Shown one piece after another: positions 14,764 through 23,205 of a stretch of 40,965 bases of DNA. Origin of the DNA: Bacillota bacterium (lineage in GTDB: Bacteria; Bacillota; UBA4882; UBA8346); the NCBI GenBank assembly GCA_023401925.1, contig JAEXDA010000023.1, positions 1 through 40,965 on the forward strand, given 5' to 3'. Each line of letters begins with the position of its first letter. Position 1 is the stretch's first letter. Position numbers and translations under genes: made by a program. The notes beneath the pieces were generated by a model. The model had not been told where the DNA came from and did not search any database. It worked only from the letters and a program-made list of their open reading frames with translations.

Positions 14764-17111
14764 TGAGAGAAGCGAGCGTAGGCGCGGGAATCCGTACAAT
14801 TGCCGTAGTGGGGAATCCCAACTGTGGGAAAACAACCCTTTTTAACGGACTTACCGGAAGCAACCAACGGGTTGGAAACTGGCCGGGAGTCACGGTGGAG
14901 AAAAAAGAAGGCCTCATTTCAGTTGCAGGGCAAAAAATTACCTTGGTGGATTTGCCCGGTATTTATTCTTTGACAGCCCATTCCGAAGATGAACGGGTAG
15001 CCCGGGATTACATATTAAGCGGTGAACCTGGGTTGGTAATCAATATTTTGGATGCTACCAATCTGGAGCGGAATCTGTATCTGACTACCCAGCTTTTAGA
15101 AATGGGTGTGCCGGTTCTGGTGGTTGTTAACATGATGGACCTGGCTGAAGAGAAAGGGATCCAAATCGATTTAGCGCAACTGGCGACAAAACTGGGCTGT
15201 CCAGTTGTAGGGTCAAGCGCCACCCTCAAAAAAGAGCTTCACAAGGTGAAGGATTCTATTGGAAAAGCTTGGCGGGAAGGAGTTATTTCTCAGAAACTTC
15301 CTCAATATCCGTTGGAAATGGAAAAGGTTATTACCGCCTGGAGCCCCCAATTACAAGGATCCGAAAAAACATTAGGTACCAACCAGCGGTGGGTTGCAGT
15401 GAAATTATTAGAGCAGGATCCCTGGGTTACTGAAAAGGTGATTTCATCCGGTGCCATCTCGGAAACGGAGATCCGAACGACTCTCAGCAAACTTGAAGCC
15501 GAGTTAGGCGAGAATACCGATGTGATTATGGCTGATTGCCGCTACAAGATGATCCGCAGCTTTACGGAAAATATAGTCCAACGCGGCATATTTCGGGAGA
15601 CTGCCAGCGATAAAATTGATAAGATTGTGATGCACAGATTACTGGGGATTCCCATTTTCCTGGCCGTGTTGTATTTAATGTTCTGGGTTACGATGAATGT
15701 TGGTGGTTCGTTTATCGACTTTTTTGATATTTTATTTGGAACGGTATTTGTGGATGGTTTTGGTGAATTGTTATCCGTGATCCACACACCGGAATGGCTT
15801 ATTACGATCCTGGCCGGAGGAGTCGGCGCCGGTATTCAAACATTGGCAACTTTTATTCCGGTTATTTTCATGATGTTCTTAGCTTTATCCATTTTAGAAG
15901 ATTCAGGGTATATGGCCAGAGCCGCTTTTGTAATGGACAGGTTTTTACGCTGGATTGGATTGCCGGGCAAGGCTTTTGTTCCGATGTTGGTTGGATTGGG
16001 TTGTGGTGTACCGGCTATTATGGGCACCCGGACGTTAGAAAACAAAAGGGACCGTTATTTGACCGTATTTATGATACCCTTTATGTCCTGTGGAGCCCGC
16101 TTGCCGGTTTATGCTTTGTTTGGGGCCGCGTTTTTCGGAGCGGGAGCTTCTAATATGGTGTTTTCTCTATATTTGGTCGGAATTTTAATGGCGGTTTTGA
16201 CAGGCTTGTTGCTCAAAAATACGCTTTTTAAAGGGGAACGTTCCCATTTTGTAATGGAATTGCCGCCTTATCATGCGCCGCGTTTTAAGAACATTATCTC
16301 CTATACCTGGAGCCGTTTGAAAGTATTTATGTTCCGTACCAAAGTCATTATTATTGTCGTTACCATATTGGCATTTTTAAATTCATTCGGCACCAACGGA
16401 ACTTTTGGCAATGAAGACTCGCCCGATTCAGTGTTAGCCCAAATCGGAAGGGCGATTACACCGGTCTTTGAGCCGATGGGAGTGGAACGGGAGAATTGGC
16501 CGGCAACGGTGGGGCTTTTTACCGGGCTTTTTGCTAAAGAAGCAGTGGTAGGAACTCTGAATTCTCTGTATGGCCAGATTGATTCGGCAACCGCGCCAAA
16601 AGAGGATGACGCTGAAGAAGATCAAGGCTTTGACTTGTGGGGCGGGGTTAAGGAGGCCTTTGCATCGATACCTGAAGCTTTAAGCGGAATCTGGGGCAAG
16701 TTGCGGGATCCTCTGGGACTGGGTGTAGTCAGTGGGGACGAGAAAGCAGTGGCTGAGGAAGTTGGCGCCGATCAGCGGGTTTACAGTATGATGCAACATT
16801 ATTTTACCAAAGGACCGCTTCAGGCGTATGCGTATTTGCTGTTCATCCTGCTGTACATGCCTTGTGTAGCTGCTTTGGGAGCGGTCATACGGGAAATCGG
16901 CAAAGGCTATGGATGGCTCGCCATGGGATATTTGACCGTAGTGGCCTGGGTAACTTCAACTCTTTTTTATCAAATTACGTTGGGACATCAAATGGTTTGG
17001 ATTGCAGTTTCATTAGCCCTACTAGCCCTTATGGTTGTAACTTTCTGGTGGTTCGGTAAAGGGAAAAAGGACATATCGGACGGAAATGACCGGCGTGGGT
17101 TATCAGTTTGA
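14763..17111 (+). CDS. feoB: FeoB ferrous iron transporter
   Basis: A 782-residue Fe(II) importer. The N-terminal G domain has G1 GNPNCGKTT, the NWPGVTVEKKEG switch, G3 DLPGIYS and G4 NMMDLAEEKG, followed by a helical linker domain. The membrane part contains two Gate motifs (LVGLGCGVPAIMGTRT and FMSCGARLPVYALFG) and about ten helices. A further cytoplasmic loop lies near 630-690, and the protein ends in a basic tail. Length and order match typical bacterial FeoB. Expression is expected to rise when iron is low through the three upstream operators. Confidence 0.97.
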   Translation: MREASVGAGIRTIAVVGNPNCGKTTLFNGLTGSNQRVGNWPGVTVEKKEGLISVAGQKITLVDLPGIYSLTAHSEDERVARDYILSGEPGLVINILDATNLERNLYLTTQLLEMGVPVLVVVNMMDLAEEKGIQIDLAQLATKLGCPVVGSSATLKKELHKVKDSIGKAWREGVISQKLPQYPLEMEKVITAWSPQLQGSEKTLGTNQRWVAVKLLEQDPWVTEKVISSGAISETEIRTTLSKLEAELGENTDVIMADCRYKMIRSFTENIVQRGIFRETASDKIDKIVMHRLLGIPIFLAVLYLMFWVTMNVGGSFIDFFDILFGTVFVDGFGELLSVIHTPEWLITILAGGVGAGIQTLATFIPVIFMMFLALSILEDSGYMARAAFVMDRFLRWIGLPGKAFVPMLVGLGCGVPAIMGTRTLENKRDRYLTVFMIPFMSCGARLPVYALFGAAFFGAGASNMVFSLYLVGILMAVLTGLLLKNTLFKGERSHFVMELPPYHAPRFKNIISYTWSRLKVFMFRTKVIIIVVTILAFLNSFGTNGTFGNEDSPDSVLAQIGRAITPVFEPMGVERENWPATVGLFTGLFAKEAVVGTLNSLYGQIDSATAPKEDDAEEDQGFDLWGGVKEAFASIPEALSGIWGKLRDPLGLGVVSGDEKAVAEEVGADQRVYSMMQHYFTKGPLQAYAYLLFILLYMPCVAALGAVIREIGKGYGWLAMGYLTVVAWVTSTLFYQITLGHQMVWIAVSLALLALMVVTFWWFGKGKKDISDGNDRRGLSV

Positions 17112-17132
17112 GCAGAAAACAAAAAAAGGAAA

Positions 17133-17171
17133 CGGAATGCGTTGGGATGAGTCTTTCCCAACGCGGTTCCG
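17133..17171 (+). terminator. Hairpin between feoB and the Fur-like gene
   Basis: GCGTTGGGA/TCCCAACGC with an outer CGGAA/TTCCG makes a 14-bp interrupted stem around TGAGTCTT. There is no T run after it, so it may be an attenuating or RNA-stabilising hairpin more than a full terminator. Confidence 0.5.
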
Positions 17172-17209
17172 AAAGATTTCAGGAGAATTTAGTGAAATAG
17201 TGAAACTGC

Positions 17210-17683
17210 ATGAAGAAAATGAACAAATTATTACCTATTGCCATGAAAACACTGAATCAAGCAGGATATCGTTTGACAGGCCAAAGAAAGATCATATTAG
17301 AAATATTGTTCCAAAACTCTAAACGATATCTTGACTGTGAAGCTATTTATGAGCGAGTAAAAAGAAAAGATCATCATCTGGGAATCGCCACAATATACCG
17401 GACATTATCTTTGCTTGAGAAATTGCACTTGATTTCTGCGATTTCATCCAATGATGAGCGCAAGCGTTATCGGCTACAAATAGGAGGATTCAAAAAATGG
17501 TTGTTAATCTGCCGGAAATGCGGTTTCGTTGAAGAATATTTGCAAGCTGCGGAATGGATTGACCAAATTCAGGAACGAAACTCATTTTCCGTTGAAGAAG
17601 TTGGTGTTTACGGTACTTGTAAAGGGTGTTACCTACCTAAAGGAAGTAAAAAAGGAAAGGAGAAAGAGATATGCGATATTTAA
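17210..17683 (+). CDS. Fur-family transcriptional regulator
   Basis: A 157-residue Fur-like protein with a winged helix (RLTGQRKIILEILFQ, HHLGIATIYRTLSLLEKLHL) and the structural zinc pairs CRKC and CKGC in the dimerisation domain. The usual His-rich regulatory block (HHDHLIC in E. coli Fur) is replaced by GGFKKWLLIC, which has no His, so metal or peroxide sensing may be altered. It lies downstream of feoB on the same strand. The ATG at 17210 lacks a good nearby ribosome site; ATG 17219 is an alternative. The next small gene starts inside its last codons. Confidence 0.88.
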   Translation: MKKMNKLLPIAMKTLNQAGYRLTGQRKIILEILFQNSKRYLDCEAIYERVKRKDHHLGIATIYRTLSLLEKLHLISAISSNDERKRYRLQIGGFKKWLLICRKCGFVEEYLQAAEWIDQIQERNSFSVEEVGVYGTCKGCYLPKGSKKGKEKEICDI

Positions 17684-17811
17684 TTTTAATCGGCGTCGTT
17701 GTGGTTTTCGCGGTTGTAATCGCTTGGAATGTGAAACGGGCAGCCAAGGGTGAGAGCAATTGCGGTTGTGAAGATGGTTGTTCCGGATCCTGCTGTGGAA
17801 AGAAAGAATAA
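17671..17811 (+). CDS. FeoB-associated Cys-rich membrane protein
   Basis: A 46-residue protein: one hydrophobic helix (residues about 3-19, LILIGVVVVFAVVIAW), a short basic stretch, then a Cys-rich tail (CGCEDGCSGSCCG) with five Cys. It matches the size and layout of the FeoB-associated small membrane proteins of Firmicutes. Its ATG, preceded by AAAGGAGAAAG, overlaps the end of the Fur-like gene by 13 nt. It may bind Fe(II) or a cluster at the membrane next to FeoB, but the role is unproven. Confidence 0.85.
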   Translation: MRYLILIGVVVVFAVVIAWNVKRAAKGESNCGCEDGCSGSCCGKKE

Positions 17812-17872
17812 GAAGACGGAATCTGTTTATCCAGTGAGATTAAGTTTAGGCAAAGTTTTTCATCGATAAAAA

Positions 17873-17888
17873 GTTAGTTTAGACTAAC
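17873..17888. promoter_or_regulatory. GTTAG-N6-CTAAC operator, site 5
   Basis: GTTAGTTTAGACTAAC, extended to AAGTTAG/CTAACTT arms. It lies 22 bases before the DUF3793 gene and links the cluster at 17911-21018 to the iron regulon. Confidence 0.72.
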
Positions 17889-17910
17889 TTGAGAATGGAA
17901 ACGAACACTC

Positions 17911-18549
17911 ATGAAACAGGAAATGAAAATGATGAATTTTTTACATAACCAGTTCGCCGGGAAATATCAGTCCTTAGATTACCTTTTATATTTAATTGCT
18001 TATTATTCTGCGCCGGTATTGGAAGCGAATAAACCAGCCGTGACTTTAAATTTTGGCAGTGAAATCGGACGACGATTGAATGAGATTTGGACAAATCACC
18101 ATGATAAAATTCCTTGTTCGGTAAATTTTCGTTTTTATGAATTGCGCCGGACTCCAGAACAGAGTATCGTGCTTTTTTATAACCCTGATTTGCTTCAAAA
18201 TGTTTTAAGGGAAAAGCCGACCACCCAATTTTTAATTCGTTGCGGTTACCGAGAGGAACTGACTATAGAGACGGCTTTGGCAGATTTAAAAGAGCGGTTT
18301 TCTGGGGGATGTCCTCATGAAATAGGAATTTTTCTAGGAATTCCATTGCCGGATGTATTGAGCTTCATTGATAATAAAGGGAAAAAGGCACTAATCGACG
18401 GATATTGGAAAGTCTATCATGATCCTGGTCCCAAACTGGCCCTATTTGAGCGTTATCATGAAGCTAAGCGTTGTTTTCTTCACATGATGATGGAAGGGAA
18501 ACGACCGGGGGACTATTTCACGGATAAATTGATAATCTGTACAGAGTAA
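17911..18549 (+). CDS. DUF3793 family protein
   Basis: A 212-residue soluble protein recognised as DUF3793 by blocks such as CSVNFRFYELRRTPEQSIVL, LIRCGYREELTIETALADL, CPHEIGIFLGIPLPDVLSFI and GYWKVYHDPGPKLALFERY. The function is unknown; the family commonly sits beside Feo and flavodoxin genes in anaerobic Firmicutes. Conserved Cys, His and Asp residues (RCGYREE, CPHEIG) could bind a metal. It is the first gene after operator site 5 and probably heads a transcript running to the flavodoxin. The ATG at 17911 is used; 17926 or 17932 are possible starts. Confidence 0.85.
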   Translation: MKQEMKMMNFLHNQFAGKYQSLDYLLYLIAYYSAPVLEANKPAVTLNFGSEIGRRLNEIWTNHHDKIPCSVNFRFYELRRTPEQSIVLFYNPDLLQNVLREKPTTQFLIRCGYREELTIETALADLKERFSGGCPHEIGIFLGIPLPDVLSFIDNKGKKALIDGYWKVYHDPGPKLALFERYHEAKRCFLHMMMEGKRPGDYFTDKLIICTE

Positions 18550-18562
18550 GGGAAGGTGACAA

Positions 18563-18865
18563 ATGTCCATAGTTATTTTTGGAGGCGATCGTTTAGGAAA
18601 TATTCCGCAGTTGCTGGAAGAACATGGATTTGATCTGATTGATCATATCACCGGTCGCAAAATGGGTGACATGAAAACGGTGATTCACCGAAAAGCCGAA
18701 GGGGTTATTGTTTTTACGGATTTTCTCAATCACCGGTTGGCTTTGGGAGTGAAAGCCGCTGCCAAACGAAGGGGGCTGAAAGTGGTATTTGTGAAACGGT
18801 CTTGTTCGCAACTGCGAGAGGTTTTGATTTCTATGAAAGATGAGACGATGAGGAGCCGCTTATGA
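18563..18865 (+). CDS. DUF2325 domain protein
   Basis: A 100-residue protein with a Rossmann-like alternation of strands and helices, typical of DUF2325 (MSIVIFGGDRLGNIPQLLEE, DHITGRKMGDMKTV, GVIVFTDFLNHRLALGVKAA, KVVFVKRSCSQL). The biochemical role is unknown. It follows the DUF3793 gene by 13 nt with a GGAAGG site, and its stop overlaps the HD-GYP start as ATGA. Confidence 0.8.
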   Translation: MSIVIFGGDRLGNIPQLLEEHGFDLIDHITGRKMGDMKTVIHRKAEGVIVFTDFLNHRLALGVKAAAKRRGLKVVFVKRSCSQLREVLISMKDETMRSRL

Positions 18866-19485
18866 ATACTTGGTGGCTAATGGCTGAAGTTTATCATGAA
18901 ATTATTGAATGTCTGGTAACGGCCTTGGAAGCGAAAGACCCCTATACCAGAGGTCATTCAACCAGGGTTGCGGACATGGCTTACCAGTTGGGAGAAATCG
19001 CCGGATTGAAGGGAGAGGCTTTGGAAGATTTACATTTAGCAGCTCATCTTCATGATATCGGAAAAATCGGCATTCCGGACCGGGTTTTAAATAAAGCTGG
19101 ACCGTTGATGCCGGAAGAGGTTGCAATATTAAGGCGGCATCCAACGATAGGGTACCAAATCTTGAGCCGTTCAAGCCAACTAAAAGGTTTGGCGAAAATC
19201 GTTTTACATCATCATGAACGCTGGGATGGGAATGGTTATCCCGATGGAATCAAAGGGGAAGAGATTCCGATAAGTTCCCGAATTATTGCCGTATGTGATG
19301 CTATCGACGCGATGACTTCCGAAAGACCGTACCGTAAGGCGTTAAGTGTCAAAGAGTGCCGGCATCAATTACAAATCAACCGGAATTTACAGTTTGATCC
19401 TCAATTAATAAGAATAATGGAAGAAAACCAATTTTCAATATTTGCAGGAATAAAACCGCTTTCGGCGTTAGCAATCGTTCAATAA
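18862..19485 (+). CDS. HD-GYP domain phosphohydrolase
   Basis: A 207-residue protein made almost entirely of an HD-GYP domain. It has TRGHSTRVADMA, the HD pair in HLHDIGKIGIPD, HPTIGYQIL, HHHERWDGNGYPDGIKGEEI containing GYPDG, and AVCDAIDAMTSERPYR. Such domains hydrolyse c-di-GMP or related dinucleotides using an Fe or Mn centre. No receiver or sensor domain is attached, so control may be through its partners or metal supply. It overlaps the upstream gene by 4 nt, firmly placing it in the iron-linked cluster. Confidence 0.92.
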   Translation: MNTWWLMAEVYHEIIECLVTALEAKDPYTRGHSTRVADMAYQLGEIAGLKGEALEDLHLAAHLHDIGKIGIPDRVLNKAGPLMPEEVAILRRHPTIGYQILSRSSQLKGLAKIVLHHHERWDGNGYPDGIKGEEIPISSRIIAVCDAIDAMTSERPYRKALSVKECRHQLQINRNLQFDPQLIRIMEENQFSIFAGIKPLSALAIVQ

Positions 19486-19542
19486 GCATTGATACGTAAG
19501 CCGTTGAACAGAAAAAATTTTTTAAAATGGGGGAATGTCAAA

Positions 19543-19980
19543 ATGAAAAATATTATGATTGTTTATTGGAGTGGAACAGGGAATACGCAGAAAATGGCGG
19601 TAGGGATCGCTGAAGGAGCCAAAGCCGATGATATCGAGGTCAAAATGACAACTGTCGATGCCGCTGTTAAGGAAGATGTTTTGAACGCGGACGGCATCGC
19701 CTTGGGTTGCCCTGCCATGGGAAACGAAATTTTAGAAGAATCAGACATGGAACCTTTTGTGGAATCTTTATTAACTGAAAACTTACAGGGAAAACCGTTA
19801 GCTTTGTTTGGTTCTTTTGATTGGGGCGACGGTCAGTGGATGAGAGATTGGCAGGAACGCATGGAAGCGTCGGGAGCGAAGATTGTGGCGGATGGATTAA
19901 CGATTCAAGGTACGCCGGATGATGCAGGAATGGCAGAGTCCAAAGAACTGGGGGCTAAGTTAGTTCAAGCTCTTGGATGA
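19543..19980 (+). CDS. Flavodoxin
   Basis: A 145-residue FMN-binding electron carrier. The phosphate loop is WSGTGNTQKMA (residues about 8-18), with the isoalloxazine-contacting loop GCPAMGNEILEESDMEPFVE and FGSFDWGDGQWMRDW typical of clostridial flavodoxins. It replaces ferredoxin when iron is scarce, which fits the operator upstream of the cluster. The ATG at 19543 is used because GGGGGAA precedes it and the family begins at MKNIMIVYWSG; the frame is open upstream to 19489. Confidence 0.95.
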   Translation: MKNIMIVYWSGTGNTQKMAVGIAEGAKADDIEVKMTTVDAAVKEDVLNADGIALGCPAMGNEILEESDMEPFVESLLTENLQGKPLALFGSFDWGDGQWMRDWQERMEASGAKIVADGLTIQGTPDDAGMAESKELGAKLVQALG

Positions 19981-20025
19981 GGTGAATCGAGGGTGACAAA
20001 GTAATGATAGAAAAGGATAACCGCA

Positions 20026-21018
20026 ATGAATGTCATGTTGCAAAAGACATATAAGACGGATTCACGGCCCGGAACGGATTTATGCCTGGCGGAAGGGCTA
20101 AACAGGATATATAGCCGGGATTTTTCCGAGAGGTTCTACCGGTTGCCCCAAGCCCTGGGCGAAGGTTATTGCCGGCGGATTATCCTGAGTCCGGAGTTGG
20201 AAGTCAATATTTATGACTTTTGTTTTCAGAGGGAATTCACCTTGGAGGAGACCACCTATGCCAATGCTTGTCATATTACGTTTAATTTGGCGGATGAGAT
20301 GGAGTACACTATCCGGGGTTCCGGGGAATTATTTGCTTTGGAGCGGGATGATAGTTGCGTTTACCGGGGAAAATTCATCGACGGATTTCATACCTTTATC
20401 CCCGGCGAGCACTGCTATGGGATAACATTGACGCTTCATCCCGGACGATTTGCGGATATTTTTGAATATCTACAGTCAGTACAGGCGATTACCCGTTTGG
20501 AAAGTCCGCTGGTTATAGGCAAGAAGTTTAAAATCACGGCATTGGCAAAAAGAATTTTGGAGCAGATCGTGAATTGCTCCTATCAGGAAAGAGCCAGGGG
20601 GATTTATATTGAAGGGAAAGTGCTGGAATTAATAGCCTTCTATGTCCAAGAAATTGTCGGCTCAGGGCGCACGGAACCGCTTAAGATGAAATTTTCGCCG
20701 GAAGAAGCGGTGAGTCTGCGGCAGGCCAAGGAAATTCTCGATCTTAACTATGCCGATCCGCCCACTTTAACCCAATTGGCCCGTTTGGTATGCCTTAATG
20801 AGCTAAAGCTAAAGAAGGGTTTCAAAGAAAGTTATGGAATGCCGGTTTATGCTTATATTATGGAAAAGCGGATGGAAGCGGCGCGGATTCTTTTAGAGGA
20901 AAAAAAGTTGAAAGTGAAAGAGATAGCCAGTCAAGTAGGATATACCAATATCAGTCACTTTGGAGAAGCGTTCCGCAAAAAATACGGTTTGAATCCTGGA
21001 GAATATCTCCGCGGCTAA
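20026..21018 (+). CDS. AraC-family regulator, PchR/YbtA-like
   Basis: A 330-residue regulator. The N-terminal about 220 residues form a beta-rich ligand-binding region with HTFIPGEHCYGITLTL. The C-terminal 100 residues are the double helix-turn-helix (PPTLTQLARLVCLNELKLKK, GYTNISHFGEAFRKKYGLNP). The first helix-turn-helix (LCLNELKLKKGFKE) is of the PchR/YbtA type, whose members activate siderophore uptake when the siderophore is bound. It lies between the flavodoxin gene and the ABC exporter/importer pair, its likely target. The ATG has AAGGA upstream. Confidence 0.9.
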   Translation: MNVMLQKTYKTDSRPGTDLCLAEGLNRIYSRDFSERFYRLPQALGEGYCRRIILSPELEVNIYDFCFQREFTLEETTYANACHITFNLADEMEYTIRGSGELFALERDDSCVYRGKFIDGFHTFIPGEHCYGITLTLHPGRFADIFEYLQSVQAITRLESPLVIGKKFKITALAKRILEQIVNCSYQERARGIYIEGKVLELIAFYVQEIVGSGRTEPLKMKFSPEEAVSLRQAKEILDLNYADPPTLTQLARLVCLNELKLKKGFKESYGMPVYAYIMEKRMEAARILLEEKKLKVKEIASQVGYTNISHFGEAFRKKYGLNPGEYLRG

Positions 21019-21085
21019 GAAATGTTTTTTTAAGAGGATTCCGCCTCTGCGTGTTAACGCGGTTTTCGTTATCGTGATTGGAGTA

Positions 21086-21130
21086 AAAAAGCTTGTCAAA
21101 CCCTTGCACAATTGGTCTGACAGGCTTTTT
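21086..21130 (+). terminator. Terminator after the AraC regulator
   Basis: A 13-bp stem with one G-T pair (AAAAAGCTTGTCA and TGACAGGCTTTTT) around a 19-nt loop, ending in a T run. It closes the cluster begun at 17911. From here to 21278 I see only a short non-coding stretch. Confidence 0.82.
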
Positions 21131-21278
21131 GCCATTACAAACCGCCATTTTCCATATAAGAATGTTCAGTTTTTGCGAAAATACCATTTGGGGTATGGAT
21201 AGTCCGGTTCGGGGTAGAAAAGCATCCGGCCTCCATTTTATAATGATTTTAGCGGAAACAAGCAGGTACGGTGCCTAT

Positions 21279-21294
21279 GTTAGGCTAACCTAAC
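21279..21294. promoter_or_regulatory. GTTAG-N6-CTAAC operator, site 6
   Basis: GTTAGGCTAACCTAAC, the copy closest to the classical TTAGGTTAGGCTAACCTAA iron box of IdeR. It lies 97 bases before the first ABC gene. Confidence 0.75.
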
Positions 21295-21390
21295 TTTTAT
21301 AAACATTTTAAAAACCATATCAAAAAACGATTTGTTTAAAAGTTGAGAAACTTGAAACCTGCTATTTTTTATGGAAATGGAGGAATTTGA

Positions 21391-23205
21391 ATGGCGGAAA
21401 CCGCAAACAACCGAAAAACCGGCATTATCAGACTGTTGGAAATCGCCGGAGCGAAAAAGGGACTGCTGGTGTTGTCTTGCATATTGGCGGTGCTTAGTAC
21501 ACTGGCTTCATTTATTCCCTTTATGTGCATTTATTTTATCATTCAAGAACTTTTGAAGCATGCGGCGGACTTGACACGGATCAATCGGGGGCTGGTTATC
21601 GGGTATGGCTGGTGGGCCATGTTGGGAATGGTAGCCAGCTTTCTGCTGCTTTATGCTTCCACCATTTGCTCGCATATTGCTGCTTTTAAAATTCTTTATT
21701 TATTGAAATTGGCTTTTACCAAGCACCTGGCCTCACTGCCCCTGGGGTTTCATACGGCCAACTCCACCGGTAAACTCCGTAAAATGCTGGATGAAAACAT
21801 CGAAAAAATCGAAGGCTTTCTGGCCCATCAATTGCCGGATCTAGCCGGTGCCATGACGGCGCCGCTGGTGATGGTGATTATCCTGCTGGCCTTTGACTGG
21901 CGGATGGGTTTGGCATGCATGGTACCGCTAATAGCAGCTTTTTTCATTCAGATCAAGGCGTTTTCCGGAGAGAAAGCCAAGGAAATGATGGAAACTTTTC
22001 AAAATCATCTGGAGGATATGAACAACTCGGCCGTTGAATATGTGCGCGGCATTTCGGTGGTCAAGGTCTTTAACCAGACGGTCTTTTCTTTTCGGCGTTT
22101 TTATGATTCGATTATGGCGTATAAGGATATTGCCTTACGCTATACTTTCTCCTGGAAAAATTCCTGGGTGGCTTTTGTGGTGATATTAAACGCCATTGCG
22201 GTGTTTTTGATACCGGTGGGAATCTTTCTTGGAAGTCAAAGCAACAACTATCAAGCGTTCGCTCTTTCCTTTCTTTTTTATTTGATCTTTTCGGCGGCGC
22301 TTCCGGGACCGATTATGAAACTGATGTATGTATCATCGGCGGGCCGGCAGATAAGCAGCGGCGTCGCGCGATTGGATAAAATTTTTGCGGAACAGCCGTT
22401 GCCGCTACCTCTTTATCCGCAGATAACCGCCGGAAATGATATCCTTTTTGAAGGTGTTTCCTTTTCCTACACTTTGGGAGAAACTAACGTGGAAGCGTTG
22501 AAAAATATTTCTTTTCAGGCACGCCAAGGGGAGGTTACAGCTTTGGTCGGAGCTTCCGGCAGCGGGAAGAGTACCATCGCCCACTTAATTCCCCGTTTTT
22601 GGGATGTCCGGGAAGGCGCCGTCAAAATCGGCGGGGTGGATGTCCGGGCTATGGATCCGGATTATCTCCTCACCAAAGTGGGCTTTGTTTTCCAGGATCT
22701 GTTCCTTTTTAAACAAAGCATTCTGGATAATATCTGCATCGGCAAACCGGAGGCGACTGCCACGGAAATTATAGCGGCGGCCCGAGCTGCCCAGTGTCAT
22801 GAATTTATTATCAAACTGCCGGATAAGTATGGGACGGTCATCGGCAGCCATGGAGTCCATCTTTCCGGCGGGGAACAGCAACGGATCGTCATTGCCCGGG
22901 CTATCTTAAAAAATGCCCCGGTTATTGTCCTGGATGAAGCGACCGCCTTTGCCGATCCGGAAAACGAACAGTTGATCCAATTGGCCCTGAAAGAGTTAAT
23001 CAAGGATAAAACGGTAATCATTATTGCCCACCGGCTTTCTACGATCCAAAACGCCGATCGGATTTTGGTAATGGATGAGGGGCGGTTGATTCAGCAGGGG
23101 ACCCACAGACAATTACTGGCTGAGGACGGTAAATACCGCAGGTTGTGGGACACCTATACCCAGACTTTAAGTTGGTCGATTCGTGGGGAAGGAGGGGTAG
23201 CCTAA
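21391..23205 (+). CDS. ABC transporter permease/ATPase, YbtP/IrtA-like
   Basis: A 604-residue half transporter: about six membrane helices (residues 20-330) then a nucleotide-binding domain. That domain has Walker A GASGSGKST, Q-loop FVFQDLFLFKQS, signature LSGGEQQRIVIARAIL, Walker B VIVLDEATAFADPENE and switch His IIIAHRLST. The variant ATAFADPENE is characteristic of the YbtP/YbtQ type that imports metal-siderophore complexes despite an exporter-like fold. It should form a heterodimer with the next gene product. The ATG has GGAGG before it. Operator site 6 suggests metal repression, and the adjacent AraC protein suggests inducer control. Confidence 0.92.
   Translation: MAETANNRKTGIIRLLEIAGAKKGLLVLSCILAVLSTLASFIPFMCIYFIIQELLKHAADLTRINRGLVIGYGWWAMLGMVASFLLLYASTICSHIAAFKILYLLKLAFTKHLASLPLGFHTANSTGKLRKMLDENIEKIEGFLAHQLPDLAGAMTAPLVMVIILLAFDWRMGLACMVPLIAAFFIQIKAFSGEKAKEMMETFQNHLEDMNNSAVEYVRGISVVKVFNQTVFSFRRFYDSIMAYKDIALRYTFSWKNSWVAFVVILNAIAVFLIPVGIFLGSQSNNYQAFALSFLFYLIFSAALPGPIMKLMYVSSAGRQISSGVARLDKIFAEQPLPLPLYPQITAGNDILFEGVSFSYTLGETNVEALKNISFQARQGEVTALVGASGSGKSTIAHLIPRFWDVREGAVKIGGVDVRAMDPDYLLTKVGFVFQDLFLFKQSILDNICIGKPEATATEIIAAARAAQCHEFIIKLPDKYGTVIGSHGVHLSGGEQQRIVIARAILKNAPVIVLDEATAFADPENEQLIQLALKELIKDKTVIIIAHRLSTIQNADRILVMDEGRLIQQGTHRQLLAEDGKYRRLWDTYTQTLSWSIRGEGGVA

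Noticed and set aside
17086..17322. 78-codon frame overlapping the end of feoB and the start of the Fur-like gene
   Set aside because: It spans the intergenic hairpin, resembles no family, and conflicts with the well supported Fur-like frame.
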